Shown here in pieces: positions 4,905-10,899 of a stretch of DNA of 14,061 nt. How positions within the stretch are numbered: position 1 is the first letter of the stretch; each line of letters starts with the position of its first letter. The stretch is taken from positions 22,990-37,050 of the forward strand of contig DBLC01000017.1 of the NCBI GenBank assembly GCA_002297935.1, written 5' to 3'. The translations under genes were made by a program, and so were the position numbers. The notes under the pieces are model-generated. The model was not told where the DNA came from and made no database searches. It saw nothing but the letters and a program-made list of their open reading frames with translations. Source of the DNA: Dialister sp. UBA734 (GTDB taxonomy: Bacteria; Bacillota; Negativicutes; Veillonellales; Dialisteraceae).

Positions 4905-5226
4905 CATGCGGGAGAAAGCCGCAGGAGACACTGATTCATTCATTATTTGGAATTATTCTTAGATTTTTTATGCGAAGCGAGGAAATAAAATTCGAGAATA
5001 GTAAACTATTTGAGAATTTTATTGACGAAGGTTCGTGAAAAAATCTTTATAATTCCAAATTCTATGAATGAATCAGCGTCTCCGCAGGCTTACCGAAGGA
5101 GTAACACTCTCAGGTATCTTCCCAAAGATAGTACCGTATGTGGACACACTCTGGAGAGTCTCATAAAAGAGCGCCGAAGGTGTAAGGATTCATTTGGATC
5201 CCAATCTCTCAGGCAAAAGGACAGAG
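4905..5226 (+). ncRNA. Tandem glycine riboswitch 1 with a greatly expanded P2 helix
   Basis: Two aptamers lie in series. Aptamer 1 has P1 CATGCGG (4905-4911) with CCGTATG (5134-5140), the GGAGAAA segment, ACCGAAGGAGTAA (5092-5104) and CTCTCAGG (5107-5114). Aptamer 2 has P1 CTCTG (5149-5153) with CAGAG (5222-5226), GGAGAG, GCGCCGAAGGTGTAA and AATCTCTCAGGCAAAAGGAC. These are the conserved glycine-riboswitch core elements. The P2 helix of aptamer 1, only 7 bp in the second riboswitch of this window, is here a ~176-nt hairpin (4916-5091). Glycine binding is expected to switch the downstream terminator and permit expression of the symporter. Confidence 0.9.
4916..5091 (+). repeat. Long imperfect palindrome forming the expanded P2 of aptamer 1
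   Basis: The left arm AAGCCGCAGGAGACACTGAT continues to TGCGAA near 4976; the right arm, from TTCGTGAAAAAATC to AATCAGCGTCTCCGCAGGCTT, is its inverse with few mismatches. An inner hairpin pairs AATAAAATTC (4984-4993) with GAATTTTATT (5014-5023). The whole would fold as one long arm at a place where glycine aptamers tolerate length variation. Confidence 0.75.
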
Positions 5227-5267
5227 AAAAAACGTCACATCTTTTTGTGATTGTTAAGGTAGACAAT

Positions 5268-5308
5268 GCCGGCTTCCAGAGTTGTTATTTTGGAATGCCG
5301 GCTTTTTT
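5268..5308 (+). terminator. Riboswitch 1 expression-platform terminator
   Basis: GCCGGCTTCCA (5268-5278) pairs with TGGAATGCCGGC (5291-5302), followed by six T residues. It sits between aptamer 2 and the symporter ribosome-binding site. Confidence 0.8.
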
Positions 5309-5342
5309 GTATCTTACTTTTTCAGGAGGGGGACGTTAAAAA

Positions 5343-6767
5343 ATGGATTTGTTAAACATGGATATGTTGAATGCGGTAGATAGCTTTATCTGGGGACCGC
5401 CGCTGCTGGTTCTTCTGGTAGGAACTGGGATTCTTCTCACTTTGAGATTGAAACTGTTGCAGGTGGTTCATTTACCGAAAGCACTGAGCTTGATTTTCAA
5501 AGCCCAGAACGCTGGACATGGGGATATTGATTCCTTCAAAGCTCTTTGTACTGCCCTTTCTGCTACCGTTGGTACAGGAAATATTGTCGGCGTAGCCACT
5601 GCCATTGCAGCCGGCGGCCCGGGCGCTATTTTCTGGATGTGGATGGCGGCTTTCTTCGGAATGGCCACCAAGTATGCAGAAGGTCTTCTGGCTGTGAAAT
5701 ACCGTGAAGTGGATGCCAAAGGTGAAATCGCCGGCGGTCCGATGTTCTACATCAAAAACGGTATGGGTCCGAAATACAAATGGCTGGGCACTCTCTTCGC
5801 TGTATTCGGTGTCTTGGTTGCTTACTTCGGTATCGGTACTTTCGCACAGGTGAACTCTATCGTAGATATCACAAAAATGACCATTGGTCTGGACCCGATG
5901 TGGACCGCGATTATTCTGACCGCCCTGGTCGCAGCTATCACCCTTGGTGGGCTGCAGTCCATCGCCAAAGCGGCTTCCAAAATCGTTCCGGCTATGGCAG
6001 TGATTTATTTTATTTCAACAATCGGTGTACTTTGCTACTTCGCGGATCAGGTTCCAGCCGCTGTGGAAATGATTATTTCCAATGCTTTCACCGGCACTGC
6101 GGCAGCTGGCGGTTTCCTTGGTTCTACCATCATGTTGGCTATGAGAAATGGTATTGCCCGCGGCGTATTCTCCAACGAATCCGGCCTCGGTTCTGCTCCT
6201 ATCGTAGCGGCTGCTGCTAAAACCAAATGGCCTGCCGAACAGGGTCTGATTTCTATGACAGGTACTTTCATTGATACCATCATCATTTGCACACTGACCG
6301 GTCTTACCATTGTAGTATCCGGTGAATGGATGAATGGCCTCAACGGGGCTGCTCTCACCAATGCGGCTTTCAAAGATGCGTTCCCGCTCTTTGGCGGCTA
6401 CATGCTCATGATTGGTTTGGTACTCTTTGCTTTCACCACCATCTTGGGATGGAACTACTACGGCGAACGCTGCATGATTTACCTCTGCGGCACCAAAGGG
6501 GTTCTTCCTTACCGCGTGGTATTTATCGCACTTGTCGCAAGCGGCGCCTTCTTGAAACTTGAAGCCATCTGGGTTCTGGCAGATATCGTCAATGGACTCA
6601 TGGCTATTCCTAACCTGATTGCCCTTCTGGCTCTCTCCGGTGTCGTAGTGAGAGAAACAGCTAAATATTTCGATCACTTAGAAACTGGTAAAGAATATGA
6701 AGAATATGAAGATGTAGATCCCAGCAAGGAAAAATTGTCCAAAGCTCAGGCGAGCGTAGAGGACTAG
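5343..6767 (+). CDS. Sodium:alanine/glycine symporter (AGCS family), copy 1
   Basis: This 474-residue inner-membrane protein of the AGCS family (alanine or glycine:cation symporter, TC 2.A.25) imports small neutral amino acids with Na+ (or H+). Family signatures are GTGNIVGVATA (77-87) followed by GGPGAIFWMW (91-100) and RGVFSNESGLGSA from Arg273. It has 10-11 hydrophobic spans and a charged, acidic C-terminal tail (EYEEYEDVDPSKEK). Length is normal for the family. The ATG at 5343 follows AGGAGGGGG (5324-5331), a rather long spacing. The tandem glycine riboswitch directly upstream points to glycine as a substrate or signal. It is clearly related to, but much less like, the other two AGCS copies than they are to each other. 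Confidence 0.93.
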   Translation: MDLLNMDMLNAVDSFIWGPPLLVLLVGTGILLTLRLKLLQVVHLPKALSLIFKAQNAGHGDIDSFKALCTALSATVGTGNIVGVATAIAAGGPGAIFWMWMAAFFGMATKYAEGLLAVKYREVDAKGEIAGGPMFYIKNGMGPKYKWLGTLFAVFGVLVAYFGIGTFAQVNSIVDITKMTIGLDPMWTAIILTALVAAITLGGLQSIAKAASKIVPAMAVIYFISTIGVLCYFADQVPAAVEMIISNAFTGTAAAGGFLGSTIMLAMRNGIARGVFSNESGLGSAPIVAAAAKTKWPAEQGLISMTGTFIDTIIICTLTGLTIVVSGEWMNGLNGAALTNAAFKDAFPLFGGYMLMIGLVLFAFTTILGWNYYGERCMIYLCGTKGVLPYRVVFIALVASGAFLKLEAIWVLADIVNGLMAIPNLIALLALSGVVVRETAKYFDHLETGKEYEEYEDVDPSKEKLSKAQASVED

Positions 6768-6791
6768 CATCAGGCCATACATTACATATTA

Positions 6792-6944
6792 CTTCCATCG
6801 GAAGGTTTTCCCATTTTCCTTCCCCTCGGATTTAATATGACACCCCATCCGGCTCAGGGCACCCTGGAAGATAAGCCCTCCTAAACTGATCTCTCAGGGT
6901 ATGCCGGGCTCCGAGGAAGATTCCCAGAAAGTCTTCCTCGGAGC
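6792..6944 (+). terminator. Hairpins downstream of AGCS symporter 1
   Basis: A small hairpin CTTCC-ATC-GGAAG (6792-6804) followed by GTTTTCCC is succeeded by a perfect 13-bp stem, GCTCCGAGGAAGA (6908-6920) with its complement (6932-6944), about 10 nt before TATTTT. Between them, 6850-6905 is GC-rich and looks structured, but I recognise no RNA family. Together these probably end the symporter transcript. Confidence 0.5.
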
Positions 6945-7000
6945 GGAGGCCCTATTTTAAAAATGAGGACTCATCGTTGCCTGTTAATCGTGGATCGTCA

Positions 7001-7016
7001 TGTTTCATGTGAAACA
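7001..7016. other. parS-like site (one mismatch)
   Basis: TGTTTCATGTGAAACA at the left end of element E. Confidence 0.55.
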
Positions 7017-7216
7017 TAGAGAAACAGGTTATTGTTCTACCTTGTCCACTTGATTAACAAATTGATGATTTTAGTTGTCAAAGGGGTATAAAGGGTTATA
7101 GAGGGTTATACTCTAACGAAAGCCTCATAACTAACATAACCTTTTAACCTTTTGGTTAGTGTTATTCTTTGTGTGTTAGGTGTAACAACTTGGCACAGTC
7201 ATACCCTTTTTACCCA

Positions 7217-7232
7217 TGTTTCACGTGAAACA
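7217..7232. other. parS site (perfect match)
   Basis: TGTTTCACGTGAAACA at the right end of element E. Confidence 0.7.
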
Positions 7233-7334
7233 TGACATGGGCGGAAACGGATTTCCTAATCCCTAGGGCCTAATCCCTAGCTACTAATTCCCGCATCAAT
7301 TACATCTTTGTGGCAAAGCCATGGAGAGCAAGGA

Positions 7335-7367
7335 AGCTCGCAAGAAGACATCTTCTTCGCGGGCGTT
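7335..7367 (+). terminator. Terminator-like hairpin
   Basis: GCTCGCAAGAAGA pairs imperfectly with TCTTCTTCGCGGGC and is followed by GTTTTTTA. No gene lies directly upstream on the plus strand, so it may be a remnant. Confidence 0.4.
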
Positions 7368-7377
7368 TTTTATTGAA

Positions 7378-7411
7378 TGCGTAGTGCGTAGTGCGTAATG
7401 CGTAGTGCGTA
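7378..7411. repeat. Heptad tandem repeat (GCGTAGT), inverted copy at 7505-7535
   Basis: Five consecutive 7-bp units (GCGTAGT, GCGTAGT, GCGTAAT, GCGTAGT, GCGTAAT) are followed ~95 bp later by the inverse array ATTACGC, ACTACGC, ACTTCGC, ATTACGC. The pair would form a long stem enclosing a loop without a gene. Confidence 0.65.
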
Positions 7412-7627
7412 ATGAAGGTGGCGGCACACAATTCATATAGTGCCGCAAATATTATAAAAATATGGGGTATTGGGGCGCTATACAATTTGATGCGCCCCTT
7501 CCACCATTACGCACTACGCACTTCGCATTACGCATTCCAGAAAGTATATCCCAGGCTCATGACCTGTGAATATAGACCGTTATGTCCCGGTCGATCTCCT
7601 AGTAGAGGGAATTCAGAAGCTTGTTTC

Positions 7628-7728
7628 TTGAAAAGAAATCAAAAAGGCATAGAATTATCTTTATACCAGCGATTGGCTGGAAAGGCGTCAAAGAAGACAC
7701 AGAAAATTATATTTCTGTGTCTTTTTTT
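7628..7728 (+). ncRNA. Candidate small RNA with strong terminator
   Basis: TTGAAA (7628-7633), 16-bp spacer and TAGAAT (7650-7655) would start a ~67-nt RNA. It contains the hairpin CCAGC-GATTG-GCTGG and ends in a perfect 12-bp terminator stem, AAGACACAGAAA (7694-7705) with TTTCTGTGTCTT (7712-7723), followed by a T-run. No reading frame is visible. The terminator is convincing; the promoter is only suggestive, and this could be the end of a longer leader. Confidence 0.35.
7694..7728 (+). terminator. Rho-independent terminator
   Basis: A perfect 12-bp stem with a 6-nt loop, followed by seven T residues (7722-7728). Confidence 0.8.
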
Positions 7729-7823
7729 GTAGGAGCTTCAGACTCGCAGAAACTCTGAGCCTAGGATGCGAGTATTGCTGTGAAGGAAGGATTGAATCTG
7801 CTGTGGCAAAGGTTTTGCGATAA

Positions 7824-7949
7824 AGTTTCTCAGGTTCCTCAAGTTGCTCAAGTTTCTCAGGTTCCTCGAATGAGCTAATAACGCTAGCGTTGATTGGCAT
7901 GTACGATGAACCTGAGCGACTTGAGCAACCTGAGAACCCTGAGCAACCT
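7824..7949. repeat. Inverted pair of 9-bp tandem arrays around a palindromic centre
   Basis: The left array (7824-7870: AGTTTCTCA, GGTTCCTCA, AGTTGCTCA, AGTTTCTCA, GGTTCCTCG) is mirrored by the right array (7909-7949: AACCTGAGC, GACTTGAGC, AACCTGAGA, ACCCTGAGC, AACCT). The middle contains the perfect 12-bp palindrome AACGCTAGCGTT (7880-7891). Confidence 0.65.
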
Positions 7950-8016
7950 ATATCACTATCTGGCTAAATCGACATCGATTCTAACCTAAGCAGCGTAAAC
8001 AAAGGGGGATTTTAAG

Positions 8017-9465
8017 ATGGATATGGCTACAATCAACTCCGTGGTCAACGAAATTGACAGCCTCGTATGGGGCCCTATCATGCTTACCCTATTGGTAGGC
8101 ACCGGCGTGTATCTCACATGCCTATTGAAATTTAGAACCTGGCGAAACCTGCCCTATGCGATTGGCAGTGTACTTTCCAAAGAAGCCCGCACCAAGAAGC
8201 GCGGCACCGGCGACGTATCTCCGTTTTCCGCACTCATGACTGCCCTGGCTGCCACCATTGGTACTGGTAACATCGTCGGTGTGGCCACCGCTATGTTTGC
8301 CGGCGGTCCTGGCGCACTGGTATGGATGTGGATTTCCGCATGCTTCGGACTGACCTCCAAATTTTCCGAATGTATGCTGGCTATCAAGTACCGTGAAGTG
8401 AATGCCAAGGGCGAAATGAAAGGCGGCCCGATGTTCACCATGAAGAACGGTTTCAAAAATAAGAAACTGGGCAGTGTCATGGGATTCCTGTTCGCTCTCT
8501 TCGCTGTGATCGCTTCCTTTGGTATCGGCAACATGACCCAGGCGAACTCCATTTCCGGCGCCGTAAAAACCACCTTCGGTATGCCTCTGGAAATGTGCGG
8601 TGTCATTCTGACCGTTCTGTCCCTCATCATTATTGTCGGCGGGATTAAGACCATTTCTAAAGTTTCTTCTGTGGTTGTGCCAGCTATGGCTTTCTTCTAT
8701 GTCATTGCAGGTCTGCTCTGCATCATTATCAATATTGAAAACATTCCACACGGTCTCTATCTGATTTTCATGATGGCCTTTGATCCACAGGCTGTAGGCG
8801 GCGGCGTCCTGGGCGGCATCACTGCCTCTGTAATGAATGCGGTTCGTTTCGGTGTCGCTCGTGGCTGCTTCTCCAACGAAGCTGGTATGGGTTCCGCTGC
8901 TATCACCGCAGCAGCTGCTACCACCGATGATCCAGTCCGTCAGGGCTATATCAATATGACCGGTACCTTCTGGGATACCATCGTTGTGTGCACCATCACT
9001 GGTCTTACCATTGCTTCCTCCGGCGTTCTTGGCACCGTTGGCGCCGATGGCAAACCTCTCAAAGGGGTCGAACTTACCATGGCCGCCTTCTCCACCAATA
9101 TCGGTGAAATCGGCGCCCTCATCGTAGCTGTGGGCATCATCCTCTTCGCCTTCTCCACCATTCTTGGTTGGGAATATCACGGTGAAAAAGCATGGGAATA
9201 CCTCTTCGGTACCCATAAATACAACATGGTCTATCGTGTGGTTTTCTCTCTGGTTGTCTATGTAGGTGCTACCCAGACCCTGGATCTGGTATGGAACCTG
9301 TCCGATATTGCCAACGCTCTGATGGCTATTCCAAACCTGATTTCCATGCTCATCCTTTCCCCAGTAATCAAAGAAGAAGTAGAACGCTTCCAGATCGTAC
9401 TGGAAAAAGAAAAAGCAGCCAAAGCCGCTGCTCTGGCAGATGGAAAAGAACATGCCCATGTGTAA
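8017..9465 (+). CDS. Sodium:alanine/glycine symporter (AGCS family), copy 2
   Basis: A 482-residue AGCS-family inner-membrane amino-acid:Na+ symporter. It has GTGNIVGVATA from Gly82, GGPGALVWMW, and RGCFSNEAGMGSA, with multiple hydrophobic spans and a Lys/Ala-rich cytoplasmic tail. ATG 8017 is preceded by AAAGGGGGA; the leader (AGGGGGATTTTA) is nearly identical to that of copy 3. By eye the protein matches copy 3 at roughly four residues in five throughout, including the LGTxGADGKPL loop, so the two arose by duplication. Unlike copies 1 and 3 no glycine riboswitch precedes it, only repeats, so it is probably controlled differently or constitutively. Alanine or glycine is the likely substrate. 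Confidence 0.93.
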   Translation: MDMATINSVVNEIDSLVWGPIMLTLLVGTGVYLTCLLKFRTWRNLPYAIGSVLSKEARTKKRGTGDVSPFSALMTALAATIGTGNIVGVATAMFAGGPGALVWMWISACFGLTSKFSECMLAIKYREVNAKGEMKGGPMFTMKNGFKNKKLGSVMGFLFALFAVIASFGIGNMTQANSISGAVKTTFGMPLEMCGVILTVLSLIIIVGGIKTISKVSSVVVPAMAFFYVIAGLLCIIINIENIPHGLYLIFMMAFDPQAVGGGVLGGITASVMNAVRFGVARGCFSNEAGMGSAAITAAAATTDDPVRQGYINMTGTFWDTIVVCTITGLTIASSGVLGTVGADGKPLKGVELTMAAFSTNIGEIGALIVAVGIILFAFSTILGWEYHGEKAWEYLFGTHKYNMVYRVVFSLVVYVGATQTLDLVWNLSDIANALMAIPNLISMLILSPVIKEEVERFQIVLEKEKAAKAAALADGKEHAHV

Positions 9466-9515
9466 TGGAAGTGACTGGTAGACTGGTGCCTAGTGACTGG
9501 TGACTGGTGACTGGG
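9466..9515. repeat. GTGACTG heptad tandem repeat
   Basis: GTGACTG units, some imperfect, run from just after the symporter 2 stop codon. The inverse sequence AGTCACC recurs at 10148-10177, and related short arrays lie near 2193-2206, 2829-2850 and 4489-4510. Confidence 0.55.
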
Positions 9516-9565
9516 AAATATACATCCAGTCATTACGGATTTGCGTTAGTGGTATGATTCCGTTA

Positions 9566-9707
9566 GTGCGTCCAAGGTTCATAAGGTTCTAAAGGAACAA
9601 AGGGGTCTTACGTTTCTCGAATGAGATGATGGACGCTGTCGTTACATCTCATTGGGAACCCCTAAGAACCTTCAGCCCCCCTTAGAACCCTCAGAACCTT
9701 TGATATA
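9566..9707. repeat. Inverted repeat built from AAGGTTC-type units
   Basis: AAGGTTCATAAGGTTCTAAAGG on the left is mirrored by CCTTAGAACCCTCAGAACCTT on the right. The centre pairs AATGAGATG with CATCTCATT. It resembles the 9-bp array palindrome at 7824-7949 in plan. Confidence 0.55.
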
Positions 9708-9822
9708 GAAGAAGTCATCGCCAGTTTCACCAAACGTAACAGCACTGCCTATGAATGTGTATGACGGAAAACATTTCCGCTCCATCGTTGTCCCCCCTCA
9801 CTTCCAAAAGAAGTGAGTTCCA

Positions 9823-9866
9823 CCCCTATCCTGTTCCTCTGAATTCCAACAGGATAGGGGATTTTT
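9823..9866 (+). terminator. Strong terminator, probably of the symporter 2 transcript
   Basis: CCCCTATCCTGTT (9823-9835) and AACAGGATAGGGG (9848-9860) form a perfect 13-bp stem followed by ATTTTT. A second hairpin, CTCACTTC/GAAGTGAG (9797-9817), lies just before it. Confidence 0.8.
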
Positions 9867-9894
9867 ATGTGCGGTAGCTTTTTCGTTAGAGTCA

Positions 9895-9910
9895 TGTTTC
9901 ACGTGAAACG
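9895..9910. other. parS-like site (one mismatch)
   Basis: TGTTTCACGTGAAACG, left end of element F. Confidence 0.6.
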
Positions 9911-10109
9911 TGACTCTATGGGTTATAATTCTGCTGCTTACTATTTCTAACATAGAGCTATACCAGCGAGCGACAAGGTTAAAAAGGTTATATCAGGTTA
10001 TGGGAATATCGTATGTGCATAACCTTTTATAACCCTTTTAACCCTGCCATCTATCTATATAGCTCTATGTTAGAAATAGTAAACAGCAGAACAATAACCT
10101 TTAGAGTCA

Positions 10110-10125
10110 CGTTTCCCGTGAAACA
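10110..10125. other. parS-like site (two mismatches)
   Basis: CGTTTCCCGTGAAACA, right end of element F. Confidence 0.5.
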
Positions 10126-10144
10126 TGCCTCTAGCGGAAAAGCG

Positions 10145-10576
10145 AATCCCAGTCACCAGTCACGAGTCACCAGTCACTGCTCTTTCACGTCCCATTTTCC
10201 CCATTCCAAAGTCACAAAATATAGGCTCCATCTATGATTGGGTCAATTTTTAGAAATGACTATCAAAAACGAAAACTAATAAGGATACAGTATTACAATA
10301 CTATTTCTATTGAAAGTTGTTGAAAATAAAGTGTATACACAAAAGTTATCAATGAAATATCTGTCGCGAGTGATATAAAATATATCGTATATATAGCACG
10401 AAACGATACTTTATTATACTAAAAGGTTCACAATAGCAAAATAGGAAAAATCAGGGGTATTGCAATTCAAAAATTCTAGTGTATAATCTAGATAAATCAC
10501 TTGAGGGTCTGGGAATTCAGAATAAAGACGCTCGGTGACACAATGTATGTGCCGCATACTACATAAGGTGGATGAA
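10145..10576. other. Non-coding gap and leader before riboswitch 2
   Basis: The region holds AGTCACC heptads (10148-10177), then a very AT-rich stretch (~10240-10450) with short palindromes such as GTGTATACAC and TATCGT...ACGATA, then the promoter of the riboswitch transcript. No gene is supported. Confidence 0.5.
10460..10487 (+). promoter_or_regulatory. Promoter of the glycine riboswitch 2 / symporter 3 transcript
   Basis: TTGCAA (10460-10465), 16-bp spacer, TATAAT (10482-10487). The same -35 and -10 hexamers as the promoter of riboswitch 1. Confidence 0.7.
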
Positions 10577-10762
10577 GTACACTGAAAAACGAAAGCCATC
10601 CGGTTTTCTGCCGAAGGAGTAACACTATCAGGCGTTCATGTTAGAACGCGAAACTGTGTACGGACACAACTCTGGAGAGGCTCGCTGAAAAGATGCGGGC
10701 GCCGAAGGTGTTAAGGAGTTTCACCCGTAGAAACTCTGAATCTCTCAGGCAAAAGGACAGGG
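10577..10762 (+). ncRNA. Tandem glycine riboswitch 2
   Basis: Aptamer 1 has P1 GTACAC (10577-10582) with GTGTAC (10656-10661), a short P2 GAAAGCC/GGTTTTC (10591-10608), and GCCGAAGGAGTAACACTATC. Aptamer 2 has P1 CTCTG (10670-10674) with CAGGG (10758-10762), GGAGAG, GCGCCGAAGGTGTTAAGG, a GAGTTTC/GAAACTC P3, and AATCTCTCAGGCAAAAGGAC. It closely parallels riboswitch 1 but has the usual short P2. It is expected to raise symporter 3 expression when glycine binds. Confidence 0.92.
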
Positions 10763-10806
10763 CTGGCACTTGGGTAACTCCCTCGTTTTCGTGTACACGA
10801 ATCGAA

Positions 10807-10851
10807 TCGCCAGCTTCAGTCTCTTCACTAGACTGAGTGCGGCGATTTTTT
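10807..10851 (+). terminator. Riboswitch 2 expression-platform terminator
   Basis: TCGCC...CAGTCT pairs with AGACTG...GGCGA, followed by six T residues. GCTGGC just after aptamer 2 (10762-10767) can instead pair with GCCAGC within the terminator's left arm (10809-10814), giving a visible alternative fold. Confidence 0.75.
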
Positions 10852-10899
10852 GTTTACTGTACAACAACAATAGTTTACGGGAACAAGGGGGATTTTATT

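Larger units (their letters stand above)
7001..7232. repeat. Palindromic element E, bounded by parS sites
   Basis: The left end is TGTTTCATGTGAAACA (7001-7016) and the right end a perfect parS (7217-7232). The interior has GGTATAAAGGGTTATAGAGGG and the inverse CATAACCTTTTAACC. It is more diverged than elements C, D and F but has the same length and plan. Confidence 0.65.
6945..8016. other. Non-coding, repeat-rich gap between symporters 1 and 2
   Basis: No gene is supported. The region contains parS-bounded element E (7001-7232), a CTAATCCCTAG repeat near 7256-7280, a hairpin with T-tract (7335-7367), inverted GCGTAGT/ATTACGC heptad arrays (7378-7411 and 7505-7535), a candidate small RNA (7628-7728) and inverted 9-bp arrays (7824-7949). 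No glycine riboswitch precedes symporter 2. Confidence 0.5.
9887..10144. repeat. Palindromic element F, parS-like sites at both ends
   Basis: The left end is a near-perfect 32-bp palindrome (9887-9918, TAGAGTC...GACTCTA) centred on TGTTTCACGTGAAACG. The right end is centred on CGTTTCCCGTGAAACA (10110-10125). Outer arms ATTCTGCTGCTTACTATTTC and the inverse GAAATAGTAAACAGCAGAAC pair closely. AACATAGAGCTATA is mirrored by TATAGCTCTATGTT. Inner arms AAGGTTAAAAAGGTTATA and TATAACCCTTTTAACC are inverted too. Same family as elements C and D. Confidence 0.75.

Noticed and set aside
7378..7535. CRISPR-like array
   Set aside because: The repeats are 7 bp, contiguous and inverted once, with no spacers of regular length and no cas genes.
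8122..9459. Long open frame antisense to symporter 2 (and a similar one opposite symporter 3, 11044-12474)
   Set aside because: His/Gly/Asn-rich shadow translations of the conserved symporter codons, repeated over both paralogues; no ribosome-binding site or family match.
10414..10599. 61-codon minus-strand frame before riboswitch 2
   Set aside because: It overlaps the clear promoter and first aptamer of the riboswitch and has no supporting features.
10837..10899. Upstream GTG start extending symporter 3 by 21 residues
   Set aside because: The extension lies in the riboswitch terminator, and a good ribosome-binding site sits just before ATG 10900, which aligns with the start of symporter 2.
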